Origin: Polynucleobacter difficilis
Lineage (GTDB): Bacteria > Pseudomonadota > Gammaproteobacteria > Burkholderiales > Burkholderiaceae
Direction: 5' to 3'
Assembly: GCF_003065365.1 (NCBI RefSeq)
Contig: NZ_CP023276.1
Location: 1,736,001 to 1,800,000, forward strand
Length of the DNA: 64,000 nucleotides
Shown here in pieces: positions 51,465 to 61,159 of this stretch. Every line of letters begins with the position of its first letter. The stretch's first letter is position 1. A program made the translations under genes and the position numbers. The notes under the pieces are model-generated. The model saw only the letters and a program-made list of their open reading frames with translations. It did not search any database and had not been told where the DNA came from.

Positions 51465-52884
51465 TATCTAAGTTAAGAATGCGCACAGTCGCTGTATCAC
51501 GCAATTGACGAAGCCAATCTTGATATAACTGCTCAAACTTACGTTCGCGTATGGCAGCCCGTGCGAACTCGCGCTGCTTTTCGACGGTAAGCTGAGCTTC
51601 CCTGCGCTCAAGTACTTGAATTAAGTGCCAGCCAAACTCGGTCTTCACCGGATTACTCACTTCACCGATTTGCAATCGATTCATGGCGAATTCAAACTCA
51701 GGTACCAGCTGACCAGGCGACATCCAGCCCAAGACACCGCCGTTGGCTGCAGAACCATCCTCAGAATGCTTCTTCGCTAATTCGCCAAAATCAGCCGCCT
51801 TAGCGCGAACTTGATCACGGTATCCGGATAAACGCCGCTCCGCATCCGCATCCGTTAGTCCAGCCCGATTGCGCAGCAAGATGTGCCGGGCATTGGTTTC
51901 GGTAATCGTAATGTTTTTGGGTGTGGTGTCGCCCGTTGCCACTGGAGTCGGAGCTTGGCTAGCTGCCACCATTACTCGGCGATCTAAAACTTTAAGTACA
52001 TGAAAACCGGCTGGGCTCTTTACTACCGTATTAGCCAACTGTCCCGGGCCAATATTACGTACCGCCTCAAGAAAGAGTTGCGGCAATCGGTCTGGTGTTC
52101 GATACCCCAAATTCTGGAATTTGATACGTGGGTTTTCTTTTGCGGCTTTTGCACCAAGCTGCAAGAAATCCACATCGCCACGCGCCTCCCGCAATAAGCT
52201 ATCCGCTTGTTTGCGTGCCTCTGCAATCGTTCCTGGCCCAGCATTGGCATCGACGGGAATAAAAATTTGCGCAACGTCTAATTCTTCCTGACCGCCTGCT
52301 GCCGGCGCATTGGCTGCTGGGGCATTCATGGCCTGAGTACGTTCGCTAATGTAGTTATCGACTTCGGCGTCAGAGATTTTAATTTGCGAATCGACCTCAC
52401 GCTCCCGAAAGCGCGTCACAATGATGTCATCGCGCAACATCTCGCGATAGCGCTCAAAACTTGAGCCCGACTTCATAATGGTGGCCCGAAATTCAGCCAT
52501 AGTTAACTTATTTCGAGCGGCAATGTCAGCAATGATTTTATCGAGCTCTGCACTACTAACGCTGATACCGCTTTGTTCAGCATCTTGCAATTGAATTTTC
52601 TCAACGATGAGGCGTTCGAGCACTTGTTTACGCAGGGTTTCTTTATCGGGCATCGCTGCGCCACCGCCCTGTTTTGCAATGGTTGCTATCCGGTCATCAA
52701 TTTCCTTACGAGTAACGAAACCCGTATTCACTACAGCAGCGACACCATCAATATCCCGTATCTTGCTCTCAGACGCATTTGCTGGGGCATTCGATTGGGC
52801 GTAACTTGGCAATGCCACCGCAACACAGGCAAGCAAGAAAAGATTGCGGATTAACTTAATGCTGCGGTTCATGCAAAACGTCAT
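51451..52884 (-). CDS. surA: Periplasmic peptidyl-prolyl isomerase / chaperone SurA
   Basis: Protein of 477 residues. Signal peptide (NLFLLACVAVALPSYAQ), N-terminal chaperone helix domain starting IDGVAAVVNTGFVTRKEIDDR, and two parvulin domains (LDVAQIFIPVD... and ARHILLRNRAGLTDADAERRL... GGVLGWMSPGQLVPEFEFA). SurA delivers outer-membrane proteins, LptD among them. ATGA overlap with lptD. Confidence 0.95.
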   Translation of the reverse strand: MTFCMNRSIKLIRNLFLLACVAVALPSYAQSNAPANASESKIRDIDGVAAVVNTGFVTRKEIDDRIATIAKQGGGAAMPDKETLRKQVLERLIVEKIQLQDAEQSGISVSSAELDKIIADIAARNKLTMAEFRATIMKSGSSFERYREMLRDDIIVTRFREREVDSQIKISDAEVDNYISERTQAMNAPAANAPAAGGQEELDVAQIFIPVDANAGPGTIAEARKQADSLLREARGDVDFLQLGAKAAKENPRIKFQNLGYRTPDRLPQLFLEAVRNIGPGQLANTVVKSPAGFHVLKVLDRRVMVAASQAPTPVATGDTTPKNITITETNARHILLRNRAGLTDADAERRLSGYRDQVRAKAADFGELAKKHSEDGSAANGGVLGWMSPGQLVPEFEFAMNRLQIGEVSNPVKTEFGWHLIQVLERREAQLTVEKQREFARAAIRERKFEQLYQDWLRQLRDTATVRILNLDNVAR

Positions 52885-55358
52885 TGGTAGTTCTCATAAA
52901 TTGAGGGCGGCAATGTTCGGGTGGTTGGCATGTATCCCGGAACATTTAACCTCATGATATCAACTGGATTGCTGCCGGCGGCACCAAATCCCCTAAATTC
53001 GATTTGAAATAGCACCTGGGTTGTGGTGATTTGGGTGGTATTGCGAACCTGAGAGTAAGCAAATCGACCAGTCCAACAGTCTTCTTTGTACTCCAAAGCC
53101 GCTAGTAGATTTAGGGTATTCAAGGTCAAAGCGTCGTACCCCCAGCGGCCTAGCGTCGAAATCTTGCGGGTTATCGGCCACTGCCCAGAAATATTGTATT
53201 GATCGGTGGTGGTAAGGCCTGGTGTTCCTGCTAGATTATTTTCAGGGGAGGCTGATACGGGTGGACTCCAAACATTACGGTAGCCAAAGTTAAGGTTACG
53301 GCCTGAGGTTGGGCGCCAGCTGCCCCCAACCGTAGTCTGAACGAGTCGATTGAGCTGGGTGTTGTATTGACCAAATGCATCCACATTAAAGTTGCCCATG
53401 AGCCGAACCGAGCCGGCGCCCAAAGTATCGGAATACGTGGTGGGATTTTGTATTGTGTTGGTTAAACCCACCCGCTGCCCAGTGAAATCCTGGCGCTGAG
53501 CCAAGGTAACGTTAGCTCGCTCTGCCCCAGTAGCTGCCTCAATCATGCGACTGGTAACGCCCATGGTTAACTTATTGTTATCGGCAATACGGTCATTACC
53601 CACAAAGGTGTTTTCACTGAAGATTTGGGTGATACCAAAACCGGCGTTTGCGGTGTCAAATAATGGGGTATTTGACTGGTCTTGGAATGGGGTGTAGACG
53701 TAGAAAGCTCGTGGTTCCATTGTTACCAACATATCCCGACCAAAAAAGCCCTTGAGCTCGGCAGCCTCCCGCTCAAACGCCAAGCCCGAATCCAAACTTA
53801 AAGTTGGTATGGTGAAGCCCTGTGCAGGCGGATAACCAGGTACGAATGCGGTGGCATTGTAATTATTTGACTGCACACTCAGCTTAGGCTTGATGAAGTA
53901 ACCAGGAGTTGTCGTTGGCATGCCTACTGCTGCCTTGACTACGGTTCGATCGGCCTGACTGAATACACCCGGCGCAGTAGCCGCTAAATTACCGCCAATG
54001 TTATAGGCAAAGCGGGTGAAATCACTCGAGAAACTGACTTGTGGGCCTGTAGGTAGGCTGACAAATTGCCGACTACGATCCGGAGTCAGTAAGGCGTTCT
54101 GGCTGTTGTACGCGGCAACGACTTGTGGCAATACGTTGTATGGAGATTGCACTGTGACGGTAGGATCGGGCTGTAGCGTCTGAAACGTCATTGCCCGAGC
54201 CGAAACATTCCACCCTTTTATCAAGGATGTAGTTCCTACCTCTTGTCTAAATTGATTGGTAATACCACCAGCCAAGGTTCTTGAAAAATCAATCGGGTAT
54301 AAATTATCCGAGACCCGCGCGATGTTTGCATACCCGTTCCAATTGGGCGCAATGCTTTGGCGTTGCTGCCAATCGTACTTCCATCGATCGCGCCCGAGTA
54401 TTTTGTCGTACGGTAAATACTCCGCAGCTACTGTACCGGCATATTTTGGATCAATGTAGCGATACGATCCACCCAATTGCGTACCTCGAAATGTCATGTA
54501 ACGCGGCATAAACAGTAAATCACGATTGGGCGCGATATTGAAATAGTAAGGCTGCGTTACATCAATACCATTATTGGAACTGTAGCCTGCAATCGGAGCA
54601 AGCAAACCCGATCGCCGTTGATTGGAGGTCGGCAAACTAAAGTAAGGCGTGTATGCAATCGGCACATCGAAGAATCGCATCACGCCATTCGTACCCGTCA
54701 TTTCTTTTTGCTCGTTATCGACCTCCATCCGATCAGCCGTGAAATACCAATCTAGGTTATCGGGCGAGCAGGTTGAGTAAGTGCCTTTATCAAACACAAA
54801 AACATCGGATGATTGAATCGTTAATTTTTTCGCCTTACCACTGGAGCGGTTATCGCGAATTTCATAACGAGGCTCTTGCATTTCGCCTTGCCGAGCATCC
54901 ACTTTAAATTTAGCTTTTGGTCCTCGAAATGTAGAATTGCCTTTAATCATTTCGACATTACCGATTAGGTCGGCAATATCCGTATCGGGATGATAAATAA
55001 TTTCATCGGCCTTCAGGACAGTATCGTTTCGCCGAATTTGAGCTCGCCCCTTGAGTTTCATTTCACGATCGACAATGCCCTCGATCGAATCACTAAATGT
55101 GAAGGTTAATGCTTGGTTATCCGAAATAGGCTTTCCAACGCGCAATTGATCATCTAACTTTAAAACGCTGACATTACCGCGGTCAGGCATCAAGACAAAA
55201 TTGGCGGTATTGCGCTGTGAGGATGAGAGGCTTGAGGCCGGTGCCTGAGCAAATACGGCGGCTGAAAAAAACAGCCAAAAGCACCCCATCGTTACTCGTA
55301 AAAATGGGGTAAAAATAAGGGGGGCGCAAAGACCAGCGCGACGGCGATAATGGCTCAT
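52881..55358 (-). CDS. lptD: LPS-assembly outer-membrane protein LptD
   Basis: Protein of 825 residues. Signal peptide, periplasmic OstA/LptA-like domain (LTFTFSDSIEGIVDREMKLKGRAQIRRNDTVLKADEIIYHPDTD), then a long C-terminal beta-barrel. It inserts LPS into the outer leaflet with LptE. Start of the lptD-surA-pdxA-rsmA operon; divergent from amgK across 31 bases, so the two promoters must overlap. Confidence 0.95.
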   Translation of the reverse strand: MSHYRRRAGLCAPLIFTPFLRVTMGCFWLFFSAAVFAQAPASSLSSSQRNTANFVLMPDRGNVSVLKLDDQLRVGKPISDNQALTFTFSDSIEGIVDREMKLKGRAQIRRNDTVLKADEIIYHPDTDIADLIGNVEMIKGNSTFRGPKAKFKVDARQGEMQEPRYEIRDNRSSGKAKKLTIQSSDVFVFDKGTYSTCSPDNLDWYFTADRMEVDNEQKEMTGTNGVMRFFDVPIAYTPYFSLPTSNQRRSGLLAPIAGYSSNNGIDVTQPYYFNIAPNRDLLFMPRYMTFRGTQLGGSYRYIDPKYAGTVAAEYLPYDKILGRDRWKYDWQQRQSIAPNWNGYANIARVSDNLYPIDFSRTLAGGITNQFRQEVGTTSLIKGWNVSARAMTFQTLQPDPTVTVQSPYNVLPQVVAAYNSQNALLTPDRSRQFVSLPTGPQVSFSSDFTRFAYNIGGNLAATAPGVFSQADRTVVKAAVGMPTTTPGYFIKPKLSVQSNNYNATAFVPGYPPAQGFTIPTLSLDSGLAFEREAAELKGFFGRDMLVTMEPRAFYVYTPFQDQSNTPLFDTANAGFGITQIFSENTFVGNDRIADNNKLTMGVTSRMIEAATGAERANVTLAQRQDFTGQRVGLTNTIQNPTTYSDTLGAGSVRLMGNFNVDAFGQYNTQLNRLVQTTVGGSWRPTSGRNLNFGYRNVWSPPVSASPENNLAGTPGLTTTDQYNISGQWPITRKISTLGRWGYDALTLNTLNLLAALEYKEDCWTGRFAYSQVRNTTQITTTQVLFQIEFRGFGAAGSNPVDIMRLNVPGYMPTTRTLPPSIYENYQ

Positions 55359-55389
55359 AGATCCAGACCCACTTATTATACGAATCGAT

Positions 55390-56397
55390 ATGCCTAATAC
55401 CCGCCTTGATACCCTCCGCCACTGGCTAGAAGGCCTCCCTAGCAGCTGGGGGCTTGACCTATCATCGCTGGCGCCTGCATCGTCTGATGCAAGCTTCCGG
55501 CGCTATTTCCGGCTCCATAGCCAAAATGCCCTGTATCCCACCCTGATTGTGATGGATGCACCCCCGCAATCGGAGCCGGTTGAACCCTTTATTGCGATCG
55601 CTGAATTACTGCAAAAAGCAGGGTTACATGTACCGCGCGTTCTCGAAAAAAATACATCCGATGGGTTTTTACTGCTCAGCGATTTAGGTTCCACAACCTA
55701 CCTGACCGCCCTCAATGATGCCAATACAGATGCGCTATATGGAGATGCAATCAATGCATTAGTAGCAATGCAATTGGCTAGTCATCCCGGCGTATTACCA
55801 GAATATTCAGAAGCATTATTGCAGCGGGAATTGGATCTGTTGCCAGAGTGGTATTTAAAAAAACACCTGCAATTTGAACTGACTGCAGATGAAGAAAAAA
55901 CCATGCGCAATGCATTTAATTTGATTCTAAAAAATAATCTGGCGCAGCCGCAGGTGTATGTCCATCGCGATTTCCATTCTCGCAATCTGATGCGAACTGA
56001 AACGCATAATCCCGGCATCTTAGATTTTCAAGATGCCGTCTATGGACCGATTACTTACGATGCTGCATCGCTATGGCGCGATGCTTATATTGAGTGGCCT
56101 GAAGAACGGGTAATTGATTGGGTTGCGCGTTATTGGGAATTGGGTCGTAAAAAAGGCTTGCCCATGCACGCTGATTTTGGGGAGTTCTATCGCGACTTTG
56201 AGTGGATGGGTTTACAGCGCCACATCAAAGTATTGGGAATTTTTGCGCGTTTGTATCATCGCGATGGCAAAGATGCATACCTCAAGGATATTCCGCTGGT
56301 ATTGAAATATGCCTTAGCGACCGCCAATCGCTATATTGAGTTAAAGCCGCTGGCTCGCTTATTGGAGCGCGCTAATTCCATTAGCTCAATAAAGTAA
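55390..56397 (+). CDS. amgK: N-acetylmuramate/N-acetylglucosamine kinase AmgK
   Basis: Aminoglycoside-phosphotransferase-fold kinase of 335 residues. Catalytic loop VYVHRDFHSRNLM with HRD and Asn, followed by ILDFQDAVYGPITYDAASLWRDAYIEWP with the metal-binding Asp. Identity as AmgK rests on the next gene being murU and on the divergent lptD, as in pseudomonads. It phosphorylates recycled wall sugars at C1. Confidence 0.88.
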   Translation: MPNTRLDTLRHWLEGLPSSWGLDLSSLAPASSDASFRRYFRLHSQNALYPTLIVMDAPPQSEPVEPFIAIAELLQKAGLHVPRVLEKNTSDGFLLLSDLGSTTYLTALNDANTDALYGDAINALVAMQLASHPGVLPEYSEALLQRELDLLPEWYLKKHLQFELTADEEKTMRNAFNLILKNNLAQPQVYVHRDFHSRNLMRTETHNPGILDFQDAVYGPITYDAASLWRDAYIEWPEERVIDWVARYWELGRKKGLPMHADFGEFYRDFEWMGLQRHIKVLGIFARLYHRDGKDAYLKDIPLVLKYALATANRYIELKPLARLLERANSISSIK

Positions 56398-56404
56398 TCG
56401 ATCC

Positions 56405-57145
56405 ATGAATAACGCGCCCACCTCCGACGCATTGCCGTGTTTGTTATTGGCAGCAGGACGTGGTGAACGGATGCGCCCGCTGACAGATACAACACCAAAG
56501 CCGCTCCTGCAGATTCAAGGTAAGTCATTATTGCAATGGCATATCGAAGCACTGGTAGCCGCAAACGCTCGTCGGATCGTCATTAATCATGCGTGGCTCG
56601 GCGAGCAAATCGAATTGGCTTTGGGTGACGGCGCTAAGTGGGGAGCGCAAATTCAGTACTCATCAGAGGAAACTGCCCTGGAGACCGCCGGCGGCATTCG
56701 TAAGGCCTTGGCGCTATTGAATCCAGAGCCCTACTTTTTGGTGATCAATGGCGATGTATTTTGTCCCGGCTTTCCGATTGCTGCATTTACAAGCCGGTTT
56801 CAGGCACAGCTCAGCAATGGAAATAAGCTACTTGCCTATTTAGCGCTGGTTCTCAACCCTCCACAACACCCGGACGGCGATTTTTACCTGCATGGCGAGC
56901 AAGTCAATGACAAACCAAGAGATGCCGACTTTGAGGAACGTAAACTGACCTTTTCTGGCATCGGCATCTATCACCAATCCCTGTTTGCAGACCTAAAATT
57001 GGGCGAAGCTGTGAAATTAGCCCCTTTACTGCGCTCGGCTATGGCCAAAAATCAGGTCTTCGGTGAAAAATATGCCGGTCCGTGGCACGATGTAGGGACA
57101 CCGCAGCGTTTATACGAGCTAAATCAATCCTATGACCCCAAGTAA
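56405..57145 (+). CDS. murU: N-acetylmuramate alpha-1-phosphate uridylyltransferase MurU
   Basis: Nucleotidyltransferase of 246 residues: LLLAAGRGERMRPLTDTTPKPLLQIQGKSLLQWH, ETAGGIRKALALL, FLVINGDVFCPGFPI and the closing WHDVGTPQRLYELNQ. With amgK it turns N-acetylmuramic acid to UDP-MurNAc, bypassing MurA and fosfomycin. Seven bases after amgK; overlaps pepP by 14 bases. Confidence 0.9.
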   Translation: MNNAPTSDALPCLLLAAGRGERMRPLTDTTPKPLLQIQGKSLLQWHIEALVAANARRIVINHAWLGEQIELALGDGAKWGAQIQYSSEETALETAGGIRKALALLNPEPYFLVINGDVFCPGFPIAAFTSRFQAQLSNGNKLLAYLALVLNPPQHPDGDFYLHGEQVNDKPRDADFEERKLTFSGIGIYHQSLFADLKLGEAVKLAPLLRSAMAKNQVFGEKYAGPWHDVGTPQRLYELNQSYDPK

Positions 57146-58502
57146 CCTCCCTGTCTTTCAGGCCGATCTCTACCGCCATCGCCGTGGCCAGTTGGCTGCG
57201 CGCATTCGTGAGCAGTCTGGCAGCGGAATTGCCATCCTCGCCACAGCACCAGAACAATTGCGCAATCGCGATAGTGAATTTCCCTATCGGCATGACAGTG
57301 ATTTCTTTTACCTAACCGGATTTGATGAGCCGGGCGCAACTCTGGTTCTTCAAGTTGACCGCAATACAGTCGTAGCGCATCTCTTTTGCCGCCCTAAAGA
57401 TCCCGAGCGAGAAATCTGGGATGGTCTCCGCTTAGGTCCAGAAGCGGCACCAGAGTACTTAGGGGTTGATCATGCATATCCCAATACCGAATTGGATCAA
57501 GCATTGCCCAAGCTGCTGGCCGATCAAACGGCGCTGTACATTCGCTTAGCTAGCAGTGCTGAAACCGATCGCCGCATTCGCCATTGGATTGATCGGGTTC
57601 GTGGCCAAGCGCGCGCTGGAGTCAATGCCCCATCGGAGTTTCGTGACATTGAAGCACTGGTTCATGAGATGCGTCTATTTAAAGACCTAAGCGAAGTTGA
57701 AACCATGCGCCGTGCTGCAGCGATTTCTGCAGAAGCGCATTTGCGTGCCATGCGTACCTGCCGACCCGGCCAACGCGAATACCAAATTGAGGCTGAGTTA
57801 TTGCACGCGTTTCGTCACAGCGGCGCACAAAGCGTTGCCTACAACAGCATCGTTGCTGCAGGCGCCAATGCCTGCATCTTGCATTACCGTGCTAGCGCTG
57901 CCGAGCTGCAATCCGGGGATTTATGTTTGATCGATGCCGGCTGTGAACTTGATGGCTATGCCTCAGACATCACGCGCACCTTTCCAATTAATGGACGCTT
58001 TTCAGCAGCGCAGCGGGCGCTGTACGACATCACCTTAGCCGCACAAGAGGCGGCAGTGGATGCCACCAAACCCGGCAACACCTTTATGCAACCCCACGAT
58101 ACTGCGGTCCGTGTCTTAACCCAAGGCATGTTGGATGAAAAACTCCTTTCATTGCATCAATTGGGCTCCGTCGACAATGCCATCGAAACAGGCGCTTATC
58201 GTCGTTTCTACATGCACCGCACCAGCCACTGGTTAGGCATGGACGTGCACGATGTTGGTTCCTATCGTGAAGCAGGTGCAAGTAATGCTACTGAAAAGCC
58301 ATGGCGCATTCTTTGCGAAAACATGATGTTGACCATTGAGCCCGGCTTATATGTTCGGCCTGCAGACGATGTGCCAGAAGCATTTTGGAACATCGGCATT
58401 CGAATTGAAGACGATGCCCTGGTGACTCAAAATGGGTGTGACTTGATCTCCCGCGGTGTCCCTGTCAAGGCCGATGAGATCGAAGCGGTGATGCGCGGCT
58501 AA
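57132..58502 (+). CDS. pepP: Xaa-Pro aminopeptidase P
   Basis: M24 peptidase of 456 residues. N-terminal aminopeptidase P domain (FPYRHDSDFFYLTGFDEPGATLVL) and pita-bread domain with metal ligands: LIDAGCELDGYASDITRTFPINGRFS, HRTSHWLGMDVHDVG, LTIEPGLYV and GIRIEDDALV. It removes N-terminal residues before proline. ATG overlaps murU's stop region. Confidence 0.95.
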   Translation: MTPSNLPVFQADLYRHRRGQLAARIREQSGSGIAILATAPEQLRNRDSEFPYRHDSDFFYLTGFDEPGATLVLQVDRNTVVAHLFCRPKDPEREIWDGLRLGPEAAPEYLGVDHAYPNTELDQALPKLLADQTALYIRLASSAETDRRIRHWIDRVRGQARAGVNAPSEFRDIEALVHEMRLFKDLSEVETMRRAAAISAEAHLRAMRTCRPGQREYQIEAELLHAFRHSGAQSVAYNSIVAAGANACILHYRASAAELQSGDLCLIDAGCELDGYASDITRTFPINGRFSAAQRALYDITLAAQEAAVDATKPGNTFMQPHDTAVRVLTQGMLDEKLLSLHQLGSVDNAIETGAYRRFYMHRTSHWLGMDVHDVGSYREAGASNATEKPWRILCENMMLTIEPGLYVRPADDVPEAFWNIGIRIEDDALVTQNGCDLISRGVPVKADEIEAVMRG

Positions 58503-58504
58503 GC

Positions 58505-59677
58505 ATGTCTTTATCGAATGCATCTGTGGATGTGCAAATCATCGGCGGCGGCCCAGTGGGCTTGGCATGCGCTGCATGGTGCTTACAGAAATTTCCGGAA
58601 CTCTCACTTCATCTCATTGATCGCAATCCACAAAACGATAGCGACATTGTTGCCAGCGATACCCGAGGCATTGCCTTATCCCATGGCAGCAAATTATTAC
58701 TAGACACGATTCAGGCATGGCCCAGTGATTCCTGTGCAATCCATTCGGTCCATGTATCGCATGTGGGTCAATTTGGACGCGCGCTGATGACCCGCGAGGA
58801 ATTAGATCAAGAGGCCCTAGGCCATATCGTGCGCTACCGCGGTATTCACCTCGCGCTCAGAGAGTCCTTGCGTCAACTGCAAAAAAAGGCACCGCACTTC
58901 GTTTGGCAACATACAGGCTCAGATAACAATCAGGATCAGGATCATTGCCGTGCCCGCTGCATTGTGCATGCGGAAGGCGGTCTCTTTACCCAGCAAGACT
59001 GGGTAGAGTCGGGCCGTGACTATCAGCAATCGGCACTCGTTGGTCTGGTTGAAGTGGAAAATGCCCAGCCTCACCATGCATGGGAGCGCTTCACTAGTGA
59101 AGGCCCATTGGCCTTGCTGCCTAGCCACCACGGCAGCAATGTCCTCAATATGGTTTGGTGTAGCTCACCTGCCACTGCAGAAAGACTAAATGGCATTTCC
59201 GATGCGGATTTTTTGCATGCGCTTCAATCATGCTTTGGTTCGCGTGTAGGGCAATTTAAATCGATTCGGGATCGGCGCCTTTATCCACTGGGCCTGAATT
59301 ACCGCAAAGAGATTGTGCAAGGCAATGAAGTCTGGATTGGCAATGCGGCGCAAGCCCTCCACCCCGTTGCTGGTCAAGGTTTAAATCTGGGCTTGCGTGA
59401 TGCCTACCTCCTCGCAGAACAACTTAGCGGTTTGTTTTCAAAACAATCGCACACCACCAAATCACGCAACGCAATTGACAATGCCTTGCATGAATACAGC
59501 AACAGCAGACAAGCCGATCGAAAAGCAACGATTGGCATCACTGACTTTTTAGCACGCGTATTTACCTCACCGCTCACTCCCGTGATTGCGGCCCGTGGCG
59601 CGGCGCTATCGCTGTTGCAATGGTTACCACCGGCTAAAACGGGACTCGCGCGCCAGATGATGTTTGGTCGTCGCTAA
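58505..59677 (+). CDS. UbiH/UbiF/Coq6 family FAD monooxygenase
   Basis: Flavoprotein of 390 residues: dinucleotide fold VQIIGGGPVGLACAAWCL, LIDRNPQNDSD, DTRGIALSHGSKLLL and the second FAD motif GNAAQALHPVAGQGLNLGLRDAYLL. The family hydroxylates the ubiquinone ring. UbiH, UbiF, UbiI and UbiM cannot be told apart by eye. Starts two bases after pepP, the classical ubiH neighbourhood. Confidence 0.88.
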   Translation: MSLSNASVDVQIIGGGPVGLACAAWCLQKFPELSLHLIDRNPQNDSDIVASDTRGIALSHGSKLLLDTIQAWPSDSCAIHSVHVSHVGQFGRALMTREELDQEALGHIVRYRGIHLALRESLRQLQKKAPHFVWQHTGSDNNQDQDHCRARCIVHAEGGLFTQQDWVESGRDYQQSALVGLVEVENAQPHHAWERFTSEGPLALLPSHHGSNVLNMVWCSSPATAERLNGISDADFLHALQSCFGSRVGQFKSIRDRRLYPLGLNYRKEIVQGNEVWIGNAAQALHPVAGQGLNLGLRDAYLLAEQLSGLFSKQSHTTKSRNAIDNALHEYSNSRQADRKATIGITDFLARVFTSPLTPVIAARGAALSLLQWLPPAKTGLARQMMFGRR

Positions 59678-59736
59678 ACAATTCCCTAAAAGCAAGTTCT
59701 AACGCAAGCACCCTAAAGCCTCAAAGGCGGTCTCGT

Positions 59737-59760
59737 TCTGCCTAAAAATTAGGCAGATTT
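59737..59760 (+). terminator. Terminator of the amgK-murU-pepP-ubiH operon
   Basis: TCTGCCTAA (59737-59745) pairs with TTAGGCAGA (59749-59757) around a three-base AAA loop and is followed by TTT. It lies 60 bases after the monooxygenase stop. Confidence 0.75.
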
Positions 59761-59845
59761 CCCCTTGCCTACGCTACAATGGAGTGCTTATTTATTGCAG
59801 CATTTGCACGCCCCCATTGATGTTTCCATTGACGCTACGGCTTTT

Positions 59846-60862
59846 ATGAAAATCGGCCCCCACCAACTAGCCAATCGACTCTTTGTCGCGCCCATGGCTG
59901 GCGTAACCGATCGTCCATTTCGGCAGCTCTGCAAAAAACTGGGTGCGAGCTATGCCGTTTCTGAAATGGTCGCATCCAACGCGCTGCTGTGGAATAGTGA
60001 AAAGACTCAGCGCCGCGCCAATCATCAGGGTGAGTTCAAGCCCATTGCGGTGCAAATTGCGGGCGCCGATCCAGCCATGATGGCCGCCGCCGCCAAGATC
60101 AATTTAGACCATGGCGCGCAAATCATTGATATCAATATGGGCTGCCCTGCTAAGAAGGTGTGTAACGTTGCAGCCGGTTCTGCCTTATTGCGCGATGAGC
60201 CCCTAGTGCAACAGATTTTGGAGGCAGTGGTGAATGCCGTTGGCGCCGGGCCAGATGCAGTGCCGGTGACATTAAAAATCCGCACCGGCTGGGACCGGGA
60301 ACATAAAAATGCCTTAGCGATTGCGAAGCTTGCAGAGCAATCGGGTATCAGCATGCTCACGGTGCATGGCCGTACGCGCGCGGATCTGTATCACGGTGAA
60401 GCCGAATACGAAACCATTACTGCGGTGAAATCAGCCGTTCGCATTCCGGTAGTCGCCAATGGCGATATTCACTCGCCTGAAAAGGCCGCGTTTGTTTTAC
60501 AACAAACGGGTGCCGATGCCATCATGATTGGCCGCGCCGCTCAAGGCCGCCCTTGGATTTTTCGGGAAATTAATTACTACCTCAATACCGGCAAAAAATT
60601 GGATGTTCCAGAGGTGGCTGAAATTCAGACCATCATGAATGATCACTTAATTGACCACTATGCCTTTTATGGTGAATACATTGGGCTACGAACGGCCCGC
60701 AAGCACATTGGTTGGTATTGCAAAGGCTTACGAGACTCGCATGCCTTTCGCCAGCGCATGAACACGGCCGATGACTGCAAATCCCAATTGCAAATGGTGA
60801 ATGATTTTTTTGATGAGATGAAATCCCATTCTGATCGCCTGTTATTTTTAGAAGCTGCTTAA
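59846..60862 (+). CDS. dusB: tRNA-dihydrouridine synthase B
   Basis: FMN enzyme of 338 residues that reduces U17-type uridines of tRNA. MAGVTDRPFRQLCKKLGASYAVSEMV, the catalytic Cys in NMGCPAKKVCNVAAGSALL, KIRTGWDREHKNAL, TVHGRTRADLYHG and GRAAQGRPWIF are present. ATG 59846 (MKIGPHQL) fits the family start; the frame opens earlier at 59765. fis follows after 17 bases, the conserved dusB-fis pair. Confidence 0.94.
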   Translation: MKIGPHQLANRLFVAPMAGVTDRPFRQLCKKLGASYAVSEMVASNALLWNSEKTQRRANHQGEFKPIAVQIAGADPAMMAAAAKINLDHGAQIIDINMGCPAKKVCNVAAGSALLRDEPLVQQILEAVVNAVGAGPDAVPVTLKIRTGWDREHKNALAIAKLAEQSGISMLTVHGRTRADLYHGEAEYETITAVKSAVRIPVVANGDIHSPEKAAFVLQQTGADAIMIGRAAQGRPWIFREINYYLNTGKKLDVPEVAEIQTIMNDHLIDHYAFYGEYIGLRTARKHIGWYCKGLRDSHAFRQRMNTADDCKSQLQMVNDFFDEMKSHSDRLLFLEAA

Positions 60863-60879
60863 ATAGACTGAGTTACACG

Positions 60880-61116
60880 ATGCCCAATAAACACCCCATT
60901 AGCGAATGCGTTCAAACCCAGTTGCAACGCTATTTTGCCGACCTCAATGGCAATCCCCCAAATGATGTTTACCACATGGTTTTGAGTGTGGTGGAAAAGC
61001 CCATGCTCGAAGTGGTGATGCAACACGCCAAGCAAAATCAATCCCTGGCTGCGCAGTACCTCGGTATCAACCGCAATACCCTCCATAAAAAATTAACTGA
61101 GCATCAGCTGATTTAA
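60880..61116 (+). CDS. fis: Nucleoid protein Fis
   Basis: Protein of 78 residues, shorter than E. coli Fis (98). The helix-turn-helix end [31 protein letters not shown] is clear. Fis bends DNA and controls rRNA and recombination sites. Tight pairing with dusB supports the call. Confidence 0.92.
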   Translation: MPNKHPISECVQTQLQRYFADLNGNPPNDVYHMVLSVVEKPMLEVVMQHAKQNQSLAAQYLGINRNTLHKKLTEHQLI

Positions 61117-61159
61117 AGCGCTGCTCTCATACCCATACTTTGAACACGTACACACCATC

